The position numbers and the translations under genes are program-made. The notes under the pieces are model-generated. The model was given only the letters and a program-made list of their open reading frames with translations, was not told where the DNA came from and did no database searches. Of a stretch of 64,000 nucleotides of DNA, positions 27,123-35,708 are shown in pieces. Within the stretch, counting starts at the first letter, position 1, and every line of letters begins with the position of its first letter. The DNA comes from Flavobacterium sp. LC2016-01 (GTDB lineage Bacteria; Bacteroidota; Bacteroidia; Flavobacteriales; Flavobacteriaceae). Where the stretch lies: assembly GCF_009711135.1 (NCBI RefSeq), contig NZ_WMIC01000007.1:1-64000 (forward strand). The letters are read 5' to 3'.

Positions 27123-27148
27123 CAAGAACTTTGTTATATAATTCTTTT

Positions 27149-28426
27149 TTACTTCCCTAAAATTCCTTTTTTCAGAATTTGCCCAAAATCATACATATCT
27201 TCATAAGAAGAATATAAAGGAACTGGCGCGAGACGAATAACGTTTGGTTCACGCCAATCTGTAATTACACCATTTTTCATTAAATAATCAAACAGGCTTC
27301 GTCCTTGTCCATGCAGAAAAACAGACAATTGTGAGGCTCTTTCTTCTGGATTTGATGGTGTAATGATTTCAAAAGTACTTTCCACTTCTTTGTCAATTTC
27401 ATGCAGAATAAATTCCAGATAAGAAGTAATATGATCACGTTTTGCAATTAAAGCATCCATTCCAACTTCAGCAAACATTTCTACAGATGCCAAATAAGGT
27501 GCTAATGAAAGAACCGGAAGATTACTAATCTGCCATCCGTCTGCTCCATGAACGGGATCAAAAGTCGGTTCCATTTTAAAACGACGTTCTTTATTGTGTC
27601 CCCACCAGCCCGCAAAACGTGGTAGATTTGGGTCGTTGTGATGTCTTTCGTGAACAAAACAGCCAGAAGCATTTCCAGGTCCTGAATTCATATATTTATA
27701 ACTGCACCAAGCGGCGAAATCTACATTCCAATCGTGAAGTTCTAATTTGATATTTCCTGCAGCGTGCGCTAAATCCCAGCCCACTTTTGCACCGGCTTTT
27801 TGTCCTGCTGCAGTTATGGTTTTAATATCAAAAACTTGCCCGGTATAATAATTAACTCCTCCTATTAAAACCAAAGCCAATTCGTCGCCAACTTCCTCAA
27901 TTTTTGCTAAAACATCTTCTAACCGAATATTGTGTTCACCTTCACGGCGTTTAATTTCTACGATTGCATCTTCTGGTTTGTATCCATGAAAATGAACCTG
28001 ACTCTGAAACATATATTGATCTGACGGAAATGCTTTTTCTTCGCAGATAATTTTATAGCGTTTGCCTTTTGGCTGATAAAAAGAAACCATCAATAAATGG
28101 AGATTTACAGTCAAAGTATTCATTACCGTAACTTCTGACGGAAGTGCTCCTACAATTTTACTCAACGGCTCAGAAAATCTTTCCTGATAATCCCACCACG
28201 GTTTCTCTGCATAAAAATGACCTTCAACTGCCAGTTCTGCCCAGTCGCTCATCACTTCATCGATATAAGCTTTAGTACGTTTTGGCTGTAATCCTAATGA
28301 ATTTCCTGTAAAGTAAATTACTCGTTTATCATTCACTTTTGGAAAAATAAACTGATCTTGATAATGATTTAATGCGTCTTTCGAATCTAGCTCTCGTGCA
28401 AATTCGCGTGTATTTTGAAAAGTCAT
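27149..28426 (-). CDS. kynU: Kynureninase
   Basis: This 425-residue PLP enzyme cleaves kynurenine or 3-hydroxykynurenine to anthranilate or 3-hydroxyanthranilate plus alanine. The family segments are present: YFTGNSLGLQPKR near residue 39, the PLP-binding GWDLAHAAGNI near 220, and the lysine segment CSYKYMNSGPGNASGCFVHERH near 240, where Lys forms the Schiff base. The C-terminus RLAPVPLYSSYEDMYDF is typical. Length is normal. Kynurenine monooxygenase, the preceding enzyme, is encoded at 12480, not linked. No dioxygenase gene for the first step lies in the window. Confidence 0.94.
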   Translation of the reverse strand: MTFQNTREFARELDSKDALNHYQDQFIFPKVNDKRVIYFTGNSLGLQPKRTKAYIDEVMSDWAELAVEGHFYAEKPWWDYQERFSEPLSKIVGALPSEVTVMNTLTVNLHLLMVSFYQPKGKRYKIICEEKAFPSDQYMFQSQVHFHGYKPEDAIVEIKRREGEHNIRLEDVLAKIEEVGDELALVLIGGVNYYTGQVFDIKTITAAGQKAGAKVGWDLAHAAGNIKLELHDWNVDFAAWCSYKYMNSGPGNASGCFVHERHHNDPNLPRFAGWWGHNKERRFKMEPTFDPVHGADGWQISNLPVLSLAPYLASVEMFAEVGMDALIAKRDHITSYLEFILHEIDKEVESTFEIITPSNPEERASQLSVFLHGQGRSLFDYLMKNGVITDWREPNVIRLAPVPLYSSYEDMYDFGQILKKGILGK

Positions 28427-28504
28427 TGTTTTTTATTTTGGTTGCTAAAATAACACCTTTTGAAATATTTCGAATAAATTTAACAAGTTTCGCTTTTTAA
28501 AGTA

Positions 28505-28578
28505 TTCAGTGTTCAGATTTTTAGTGGTCAGTAGCGGTCTTAAAACTAAAACTGAATACTAAAAATCTGAACACTGAA
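28505..28578. repeat. Perfect 21-bp inverted repeat with CAGTGTTCAG words
   Basis: TTCAGTGTTCAGATTTTTAG (first 20 of 21 bases, 28505-28525) is the exact reverse complement of 28558-28578. The interior carries further GTCAGT words. It lies in the gap between kynU and queA. Confidence 0.65.
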
Positions 28579-28584
28579 CACCAT

Positions 28585-28613
28585 AAAAAAACCCGTCATT
28601 GCTGACAGGTTTT
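28585..28613 (-). terminator. Terminator of queA
   Basis: The minus-strand RNA forms ACCTGTCA/TGACGGGT, in which one pair is a U-G wobble. On the opposite strand that position is a C-A mismatch, so the hairpin favours the queA direction. A run of U follows. Confidence 0.75.
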
Positions 28614-28637
28614 TGAAATCTCTGAAATAAACTCAGA

Positions 28638-29687
28638 TTATAATATTAACATCGCGTCTCCGTAAGAATAGAATTTGTATCCTTCTTTGATCGCTTCGTC
28701 GTATGCTTTTTTCATTAAATCATGACCACAGAAGGCAGAAATCATCATTAACAATGTTGATTTTGGCGTGTGGAAATTTGTAATCATACAGTTTGCAATA
28801 CTAAAATCGTGAGGAGGGAAAATAAATTTATTTGTCCATCCTTCGTAAGGATTTAAAGTATTAGCTGAAGAAACAGAACTTTCGATTGCACGCATAGAAG
28901 TTGTTCCTACTGCGCAAATACGTTTTTTCTTTGCCTTTGCTTCATTTACGATATCACAAGCTTCTTGATTGATGATCAACTCTTCTGAATCCATTTTATG
29001 TTTAGATAAATCTTCAACCTCAACTGGATTGAAAGTTCCTAAACCTACGTGTAAAGTTACCTCAGCAAAGTTCACTCCTTTGATTTCTAATTTTTTCAAA
29101 AGGTGTTTTGAGAAGTGTAAACCAGCAGTTGGCGCCGCTACAGCTCCTTCTTCTTTTGCGTAGATCGTTTGGTATCTTTCAGCATCTTCAGCAGTAACTT
29201 CTCTGTTGATGTATTTAGGAATTGGAGTTTCTCCAAGTTCTGTCAATTTATTTCTGAATTCTTCGTAAGAACCATCGTATAAGAAACGTAAAGTTCTTCC
29301 ACGAGAAGTTGTATTGTCAATTACCTCAGCAACTAACGAATCGTCGTCACCAAAATAAAGTTTATTACCAATACGGATTTTTCTAGCTGGATCAACTAAA
29401 ACATCCCAAAGGCGCTGCTCAGAATTTAATTCTCTTAATAAGAAAACCTCAATTCTTGCTCCCGTTTTTTCTTTGTTTCCGTACAAACGTGCAGGGAAAA
29501 CTTTTGTATTGTTAAGAATTAAAACGTCTCCGTCATCAAAATAATTGATAACATCTTTAAACATTTTATGCTCTATTGTCTGTTTTTTACGGTCAATTAC
29601 CATTAAACGAGATTCATCTCTGTTTTCTGCTGGGAATTCAGCCAAAAGTTCTTTCGGTAAATTGAAATTGAAGTGTGATAATTTCAT
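28638..29687 (-). CDS. queA: tRNA preQ1(34) S-adenosylmethionine ribosyltransferase-isomerase
   Basis: This 349-residue enzyme transfers and rearranges the ribosyl part of SAM onto preQ1 in tRNA to give epoxyqueuosine. It opens with [28 protein letters not shown] and has [12 protein letters not shown] near 60, [15 protein letters not shown] near 185, [21 protein letters not shown] near 230, and [14 protein letters not shown] near 308, all family hallmarks. Length is normal. The promoter is at 29751-29782. Together with QueE at 3965 it indicates a working queuosine route. Confidence 0.95.
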   Translation of the reverse strand: MKLSHFNFNLPKELLAEFPAENRDESRLMVIDRKKQTIEHKMFKDVINYFDDGDVLILNNTKVFPARLYGNKEKTGARIEVFLLRELNSEQRLWDVLVDPARKIRIGNKLYFGDDDSLVAEVIDNTTSRGRTLRFLYDGSYEEFRNKLTELGETPIPKYINREVTAEDAERYQTIYAKEEGAVAAPTAGLHFSKHLLKKLEIKGVNFAEVTLHVGLGTFNPVEVEDLSKHKMDSEELIINQEACDIVNEAKAKKKRICAVGTTSMRAIESSVSSANTLNPYEGWTNKFIFPPHDFSIANCMITNFHTPKSTLLMMISAFCGHDLMKKAYDEAIKEGYKFYSYGDAMLIL

Positions 29688-29750
29688 ATTTGAAGTTAGA
29701 TTTTAAAATATCAATCTTAGACTTTTTTATCTAAAATTTTAAATCGCTTG

Positions 29751-29782
29751 CAAATATACGATTGTGAGATAGGCGTTGTCAA
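29751..29782 (-). promoter_or_regulatory. Promoter of queA
   Basis: On the minus strand TTG (29780-29782), 21 nt and TATATTTG (29751-29758) fit the consensus. The leader is about 60 nt. Confidence 0.55.
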
Positions 29783-29870
29783 GTGTTTTGACGTTTATTT
29801 TCAAAAGTCCTTGATTTAGTGCCGTTTTACGATAAATAAAAAGCACATTATTTAAATTAATTTTAACGTT

Positions 29871-30077
29871 TTTAAACCATATAAGAAATATAAGTTCATA
29901 TTAACTGGGTTTTTACATACTATTTAAACCCTAAAGTCCGGATCCCGATACTTCGGGACGGTATAAAAACTTGCTGGGTTTACGTCTAATTACGCATAAA
30001 AAAACCTCTGGTTGAAACCAGAGGCTATGTTTTAAGCTTTATTTTTAAATGAACTTATATAACTTATATGTTTCAAA
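29871..30077. repeat. Paired inverted repeat of the ACCATATAAG family, long spacer
   Basis: TTTAAACCATATAAGAAATA at 29871-29890 (continuing TAAGTTCAT) faces ACTTATATAACTTATATG at 30053-30070. The arms are slightly diverged. The spacer of about 150 bp contains the small hairpin TCCCGATACTTCGGGA (29943-29958) and the aroA terminator. No gene is seen in 29688-30082. Confidence 0.65.
29998..30024 (-). terminator. Terminator of the aroA transcript
   Basis: CCTCTGGTT / AACCAGAGG with a 2-nt loop, followed on the minus strand by seven T. It lies about 60 bp after the aroA stop codon. Confidence 0.85.
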
Positions 30078-30082
30078 ATTTT

Positions 30083-31312
30083 TTACAATTCTGAAACTTG
30101 GAAATTTAAAGCTTTTAAATCGTTCCAAAAATCTGGATATGATTTTGAAACTACTCCTGCATCTTCAATAATAATTGGAACTTTTATTGCTAATGGAGCA
30201 AATGCCATTGCCATTCGGTGATCATTATAAGTTCCGATTTTTACATCGTGATTAATAGTTGAAGAACGCTCTAAAGTCAAACTGTCATTAGTTACCGAAA
30301 TATTTGCGCCTAATTTTGTAAGTTCAATTCTTAAGGCTTCAAGTCTGTCGGTTTCTTTAATTTTTAAAGTATGAAGACCTGTTAGGTGACATCCAATTCC
30401 TAAACCTAAACAAGTCACTACAATTGTCTGTGCAATATCTGGCGTATTATTCAATTCAAAATTTACATCTTGATAATTAAAGCCAGCTACTTTTTCCAAT
30501 GTCATTTTATTTCCTTGGAAAGTAGTCTTGACACCTATTTTTTCATAAAGAGAAACTAACTCTGAATCTCCTTGCAAACTGTTTTCTTTGTAACTGCTTA
30601 AAGTTATTGTCGCAGCATCGGCCAAAGCAACTAAACTAAAGAAGTAAGAAGCCGAACTCCAGTCAGATTCTACAACCATTTCTTTTGATTCTACAGATTC
30701 TTTAGGAAACACTTTAATTACATTTCCTTCGAAACTGGTTTTGATATCCAAATCATTCAGCAAAGCCAAAGTCATTTTGATATAAGGAACTGAAGTAATT
30801 TCTCCTTCTAAAGTAAGTTCTAAACCATTATCCAGTTTTGAAGCCACTAATAAAAGTGCCGAAATATATTGACTGCTTACATTTGCTGCCAAGTTTACTT
30901 TTGAAGCTGTTACTTTTTTTCCTTTGATTCTAATTGGCGGATAACCTTCTTCTTTTTCGTATGAAATCTCAACTCCCAATTGTCTTAAAGTATCAACCAA
31001 AATTTTGATTGGACGTTCCTGCATTCTGCTTGAACCTGTCATTACCACTTCTCTGCCTTCGTTTACAGCAAAATAAGCGGTTAAAAAACGCATCGCAGTT
31101 CCCGCGTGGTGAATGTCTACAATTTCGTCATTGCCAATTAATGCTTTCTGCATTACTTCGCTGTCGTCAGAATTTGAAGTATTAGCTAAAGTAATATTTG
31201 GAAACAAAGCTTTTAGTAATAATAATCGGTTTGTTTCGCTTTTTGAACCGGTGATATTTAGTTCCGAATTATCAATTGTGAATTGTGAATTCGTGCTTAA
31301 TTTTAAATTCAT
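30083..31312 (-). CDS. aroA: 3-phosphoshikimate 1-carboxyvinyltransferase (EPSP synthase)
   Basis: This shikimate-pathway enzyme joins shikimate-3-phosphate and phosphoenolpyruvate. The family motifs are seen: ITGSKSETNRLLLLKALFPN at the start (the Lys that binds substrate), HAGTAMRFLTAYFA near 80, GSSRMQERPIKILVDTLRQLG near 105, and the late GTYNDHRMAMAFAPLA. I take the ATG at 31312 (409 residues). The ATG at 31354 would add 14 residues encoded by repetitive DNA. Residues about 7-16 (NSQFTIDNSE) are themselves encoded by an AATTCACAATTCACAATT repeat. It closes a collinear run with the MazG-like and DUF3857 genes upstream. Confidence 0.92.
   Translation of the reverse strand: MNLKLSTNSQFTIDNSELNITGSKSETNRLLLLKALFPNITLANTSNSDDSEVMQKALIGNDEIVDIHHAGTAMRFLTAYFAVNEGREVVMTGSSRMQERPIKILVDTLRQLGVEISYEKEEGYPPIRIKGKKVTASKVNLAANVSSQYISALLLVASKLDNGLELTLEGEITSVPYIKMTLALLNDLDIKTSFEGNVIKVFPKESVESKEMVVESDWSSASYFFSLVALADAATITLSSYKENSLQGDSELVSLYEKIGVKTTFQGNKMTLEKVAGFNYQDVNFELNNTPDIAQTIVVTCLGLGIGCHLTGLHTLKIKETDRLEALRIELTKLGANISVTNDSLTLERSSTINHDVKIGTYNDHRMAMAFAPLAIKVPIIIEDAGVVSKSYPDFWNDLKALNFQVSEL
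31268..31294. repeat. AATTCACAATT repeat inside the aroA coding sequence
   Basis: On the coding strand AATTCACAATTCACAATT matches the repeat words that bound the four-helix-bundle cassette at 42114-42539. Here the repeat is translated in frame near the N-terminus of AroA, ahead of the conserved fold. Confidence 0.6.
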
Positions 31313-31410
31313 GATATTAGTTATGAGTTGCGAATTATGAGTAACATAATCCAAGCGCGCAATTTACCACTCCTCGCCCGTAAATCAAAATTCGCGCTGA
31401 AATTTCACAA

Positions 31411-31737
31411 TTATTTCAATTTATCATTGTTTTTGTGACGATCTTTATCTCTAACCGATTTTAAATCCATTTTTTTATCAAAAGCAGCCTGTAAATCGAT
31501 TCCGGTTTGATTGGCCAGACATAAAACTACAAAAACAACATCGGCTAATTCTTCTCCTAAATCTTTGTTTTTATCGCTTTCTTTCTCTGATTGTTCTCCG
31601 TAACGGCGCGCAATAATTCTGGCAACTTCGCCAACTTCTTCTGTTAGCTGCGCCATATTAGTCAATTCGTTAAAATAACGAACGCCATGCTCTTTTATCC
31701 AGGTATCAACATCTAATTGTGCATTTTTCAAATCCAT
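31411..31737 (-). CDS. MazG-like nucleotide pyrophosphohydrolase
   Basis: The 108-residue protein has the compact all-alpha MazG layout. The acidic metal-binding motif is seen as LTEEVGEVARIIARR near residue 30 and DLGEELADVVFVVLCLANQTGID near 60. Such proteins hydrolyse nucleoside triphosphates to monophosphates, acting as house-cleaning enzymes. It begins 3 bp after the first DUF3857 gene and precedes aroA by about 100 bp, so it is probably co-transcribed with both. Confidence 0.88.
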   Translation of the reverse strand: MDLKNAQLDVDTWIKEHGVRYFNELTNMAQLTEEVGEVARIIARRYGEQSEKESDKNKDLGEELADVVFVVLCLANQTGIDLQAAFDKKMDLKSVRDKDRHKNNDKLK

Positions 31738-31739
31738 TG

Positions 31740-33731
31740 CTATATTTTTTTAAGGACAATTTTTTCATTTTGGCTGGCAATCATTTTCTGAAAAAGATCT
31801 TTTAATCCGTTGTAATCGCCAGCTGCAAAAATACTATTGTTTATTTCTTTCGTACAGCTAATCTGAATTTTATTTTCCAGTTTTGAAATATTTAGTGTAA
31901 AAACGATTTCTTTATTTTCTGATGAGATTCGGATTGGACTTGGCATCGATTCCACTTCATATCCATCAGGAATCTGAAGATTCAAGTTGAATTTTTCCTG
32001 AGTTGGATATCCAAAATAAATTCCCATTTGCCTTTTTTCCTGATTAAAAGGATTTTTAGACCTAGTAAAAAATAATAATGGATTGATGAACAACTGCCCG
32101 CCTATACTTTCAGCAACATTGTCAGAGGCAAAATCAAAAGTTTCAGTTACAGGCTCAGAAAAATTAGCTTTCCCATTTTCAATTTTATAATTCGATATTT
32201 TTAAATCTCCGAGTTCTTCTTCATACTTTTCAAGATAATTTTCCTGATTTTGGGCGGAGTGTTTTATTCTGAAATTATAAGCATCATATTCTGTTCTTTG
32301 AATTCTCATTTTGCCGTCAATTTTGCCAACTTCATTTATTTTTCCAAAAACAGTCGAAAATTCTTTAGACAATGCAGTTGGGTCTAAGTTGATTTCCTGC
32401 GAAGATCCATCAATTTTAATCAGCCTTCCTTTCCAGTTTAAAACATTCAAAGGCAATATGTTTGGACATGTGTAATTATGTGTCGCGTCCAGCAAAACTA
32501 TTTTTCCATCAATGAGCGCACCTGCAATCACATAATTGAAACCAGTTCTTGTTGGATATACTGGTACACCATTTTCAATTGTACTCACCAAAATGGGATT
32601 GGCATCAATACCTCCAAGTTTCAGCATATTGATCAAAATAAAATTAATTTCAGCTACATTTCCGGTCTGATCGCTGTATGCTTTTACAATTCCTTTATCT
32701 GTATAATAATCATTGACTTCATTCCAGTGCATTTTATTCTGAACAAATTTGAAAATAATGTTCATTCGGTCACTAGGAGATTCAATTCCTGTCAATAATC
32801 TTTTAACATCTTCAACAAGAAAATTCTTTTCGTTAAGTTCTTTTCCAAAATGTTCATTTTTAAAGATATTAGTTGCAACACCTTCCCAAGTAACAGAATA
32901 ATCTTTATCTGGCTTATCTGGATAACGAACTCGCTCGATCTCAAATTGAAGAGCACCTCTGTAATTATCTACATTATTTACATACGGCTCTTCTGTCAAA
33001 GCTGGAACATCTTTTCCTTTATAAAAAGTATTGATTTGTTTATAAGAAAGTATACCAGATTGGTTGTGTTCGTTCTCATAACTTTGGCTTTTTCCAACCA
33101 ATTTAGCGTCAGTTTCTATTGGATAATTTCCAACTGAGATTGACTTATAAATATAGTATTCCGGAATTTCTGTGTTATATTCAAAGTAATTGACCGGAAC
33201 ATCATACTGAAATTCAAAATCAGGTAATTTTAGAAGATTTTCCGATTTCAAAACATATTTGTATTCGATAACAGAACCCACTTTTACATTTGGGAGCGTA
33301 ATCATTTTTTCTTTCCAAAATTTATTGACCTTTTTCTGGAAACTTCCTTGATTGTCAAGTTTTGTTTTTACAATTGCACCATTTTCAAGATTATAGGTAA
33401 GCGCATTTGAGAACTCTAAGCGATCTTCGTTTAAGTTTTCATAGCCAATAAAAAATCGTACTTTCTGATCGGCCCATTTTAGTCCTTCTTTTTTGTAGAT
33501 TTTGATTTTAAACTCGTAAACATGATTGGCCGAAAAACCTTTATCATTAGTGTAAGTAAAAAAAGTTCTCCCTTTTTTAAACAAAATCGCCGCCGGAGCA
33601 GCAGTATCTTTTGGGTTTGATTTTTCCTGCAGTTCAGCAATTGTGACTTTGCCAAGCTCGTAGTTTTGAGCCTCTCCTTTTAATGAAAGAAGGAAAAATA
33701 AAATAGTAAACGTTAAACTTGAGAACTTCAT
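31740..33731 (-). CDS. DUF3857/transglutaminase-like protein, fifth of the tandem set, catalytic Cys missing
   Basis: This 663-residue exported protein (signal peptide MKFSSLTFTILFFLLSLKGEAQ) has an N-terminal DUF3857 domain (residues about 60-260), a transglutaminase-like domain (about 300-440) and a beta-rich C-terminal DUF2569-like/other region. Where an active transglutaminase domain has GDCK or GNC, it has TGNVAEINFILINML, so the nucleophile is replaced. The His position reads GFNYVIAG. It is probably a structural or binding protein instead of an enzyme. It lies 4 bp after its paralogue. Confidence 0.82.
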   Translation of the reverse strand: MKFSSLTFTILFFLLSLKGEAQNYELGKVTIAELQEKSNPKDTAAPAAILFKKGRTFFTYTNDKGFSANHVYEFKIKIYKKEGLKWADQKVRFFIGYENLNEDRLEFSNALTYNLENGAIVKTKLDNQGSFQKKVNKFWKEKMITLPNVKVGSVIEYKYVLKSENLLKLPDFEFQYDVPVNYFEYNTEIPEYYIYKSISVGNYPIETDAKLVGKSQSYENEHNQSGILSYKQINTFYKGKDVPALTEEPYVNNVDNYRGALQFEIERVRYPDKPDKDYSVTWEGVATNIFKNEHFGKELNEKNFLVEDVKRLLTGIESPSDRMNIIFKFVQNKMHWNEVNDYYTDKGIVKAYSDQTGNVAEINFILINMLKLGGIDANPILVSTIENGVPVYPTRTGFNYVIAGALIDGKIVLLDATHNYTCPNILPLNVLNWKGRLIKIDGSSQEINLDPTALSKEFSTVFGKINEVGKIDGKMRIQRTEYDAYNFRIKHSAQNQENYLEKYEEELGDLKISNYKIENGKANFSEPVTETFDFASDNVAESIGGQLFINPLLFFTRSKNPFNQEKRQMGIYFGYPTQEKFNLNLQIPDGYEVESMPSPIRISSENKEIVFTLNISKLENKIQISCTKEINNSIFAAGDYNGLKDLFQKMIASQNEKIVLKKI

Positions 33732-33734
33732 TTT

Positions 33735-35705
33735 TTATATTCTTTTTAAAACAATTTTTTCATTTTGACTCGCGACCATATTTTGAAAGAAATCTTTTAG
33801 CATATTATATTCATCAGAGGCGAATATATATTTGTTTATTTCCTTAACAACCTGAATATGAATTTTTCTTTCTTCAGAAATCATATTCATCGTATAAGTT
33901 ACATCCCTGTTTTCTGTTACCATTTTCATTGGTTTTGGAAGCGATTCAACAACAAAACCATCTGGAATATCCAAAAAGACATTGTAAGTGTCTTGCCCTG
34001 GAAATCCGAAATAAATAGGCATTTGTCTTTTCTCCTGTTTAAACGGATTTGTCAAATCGGTAAAAAAAAGTATTGGCCTTAAATAAATTTTTCCTCCAAT
34101 AAAATCGTATGCATTTTTTGCTTTAAAATTAAACTCCTCCTGAACAGGTTTTGAAAAGTTTACATTTTTATTCTCGATTTTGTAATCTGTGATTTCAATA
34201 TTGCCTAAGTCGTTCTCTAATTTTTCCAAATAAGAATTCTCATTTACAGTAGCATTTATTTGTCTAAATCGGAGCGCTTCATAATCTGTTTTCTTTATGC
34301 GTAGCTTACCTTCAAGCTCTCCTAAAACAGGGTTTATACTTGCAATGATTGTATAACTATCTTTTGAAGCATTTTTTGGGATCAAATCTATTTCCTGAGA
34401 AGAGCCATCTTGTTTGATAAGTCTTCCTCTCCAGTTTAACACATTTAGCGGCAAAATATTAGGTTCCGTAAATTTATTTGTGGCGTCTAATAAAATTCTT
34501 TCTCCGTCAATTTCGGCTGCGCCAATAACATAATTAAAGACTGTTCGGTTTGGAAATACCGGAACACCATTTTCAACTGTGCTTACCAAAACAGGATCTG
34601 TTTCAATCCCTGCATTTTTCAACATTGAGATCAAAATAAAATTTATCTCGGCTATATTTCCCGATTTTTCTTCATACGCTTTTTTGACACCTTTGTCCAC
34701 AAAATAACTTCTTTGTCCGTTCCAATTCATTCTATTCTGGACAAACTTAAAAATTAAGTTTAAGCGTTCTTTTTTTGATTCAGTTGTCTGGGTTATTTTT
34801 TTTAAATCCTCTGAAAAATAATCTTTTTGCTTAAGTTCGTCTCCAAAATCTTTACTCTTGTAGATCGAGGTTGCAACCCCTTCCCATGTTTTTGTATAAT
34901 TAACTGCAGGTTTTTCGGGATATCTTTCTTTTTCCAATTCGTTCTGAATTGATCCTTTATAATTACTAATATTATCAACAAATTTTTCATCATTAAGTGC
35001 GGGTATATCTTTTGACGAATAAAAACTATTAATCTGTTTATATCCGACCGCAAATACTTGGCTGCTTAAAACCACTTCTGCTTTCGTTTCTACTTTTAAA
35101 TTTCCAACGAGCAAGGATTTATAAATAAAAAATTCTGGGATTTCTGTTTGATATTCGAAATAATTGACCGGGATGTCATACTGAAAATCAAAATCAGGAA
35201 GTCGTACTATATTTTCTGATTTCAAAACATATTTAAATTCTAAAACCGAACCCACTTTTACGTTTGGTAAAGTAATTGAAGCCTGATTCCAGTATTTGTT
35301 TATTTTATTTTTAAAATTTCCCTCGCTAGCCAATTTAGTTTTTATGATTTTTCCGTTTTCTAAATTGTATGTTGCAGCATTAGAAAAATTTACTGTATCA
35401 TCATTTAGATTATCATATCCTACGTAATAAGAAACTTCTTGATTTGCCCAGCTCAGACCTTCCTTTTTATAGATTTTAATTCTGAATTCATAGACATTAT
35501 TCGAAATAATTCCTTTTCCTTCTGTATAAGTAAAAAAAGTTCTCCCTTTTTTAAACAAAATAGCTGCCGGAGCAGCAGTATCTTTTGGGTTTGATTTTTC
35601 TTCTAATTCAGCAATAGTAACTTTTCCCAGTTCGTAATTTTGAGCCGTGACTTTTGAAGCTCCCAAAATCATGAAAACCGAGACAATCATTAAACGTAAT
35701 CTCAT
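33735..35705 (-). CDS. DUF3857/transglutaminase-like protein, fourth of the tandem set, catalytic Cys missing
   Basis: A 656-residue paralogue of the gene that follows, with a signal peptide ending in ASKVTAQ and the same domain order. The two share long near-identical stretches such as NYELGKVTIAELEEKSNPKD and NFILISMLKNAG. The nucleophile segment reads SGNIAEINF, again without Cys, and the His position is FNYVIGAA. The stop codon is 4 bp before the next gene. The close similarity between these two neighbours points to a recent duplication. Confidence 0.82.
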   Translation of the reverse strand: MRLRLMIVSVFMILGASKVTAQNYELGKVTIAELEEKSNPKDTAAPAAILFKKGRTFFTYTEGKGIISNNVYEFRIKIYKKEGLSWANQEVSYYVGYDNLNDDTVNFSNAATYNLENGKIIKTKLASEGNFKNKINKYWNQASITLPNVKVGSVLEFKYVLKSENIVRLPDFDFQYDIPVNYFEYQTEIPEFFIYKSLLVGNLKVETKAEVVLSSQVFAVGYKQINSFYSSKDIPALNDEKFVDNISNYKGSIQNELEKERYPEKPAVNYTKTWEGVATSIYKSKDFGDELKQKDYFSEDLKKITQTTESKKERLNLIFKFVQNRMNWNGQRSYFVDKGVKKAYEEKSGNIAEINFILISMLKNAGIETDPVLVSTVENGVPVFPNRTVFNYVIGAAEIDGERILLDATNKFTEPNILPLNVLNWRGRLIKQDGSSQEIDLIPKNASKDSYTIIASINPVLGELEGKLRIKKTDYEALRFRQINATVNENSYLEKLENDLGNIEITDYKIENKNVNFSKPVQEEFNFKAKNAYDFIGGKIYLRPILFFTDLTNPFKQEKRQMPIYFGFPGQDTYNVFLDIPDGFVVESLPKPMKMVTENRDVTYTMNMISEERKIHIQVVKEINKYIFASDEYNMLKDFFQNMVASQNEKIVLKRI

Positions 35706-35708
35706 TTT

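Noticed and set aside
34802..35053. Alternative-frame ORF of 83 codons inside the fourth DUF3857 gene
   Set aside because: It overlaps a well-supported gene in another frame on the same strand and resembles no family.
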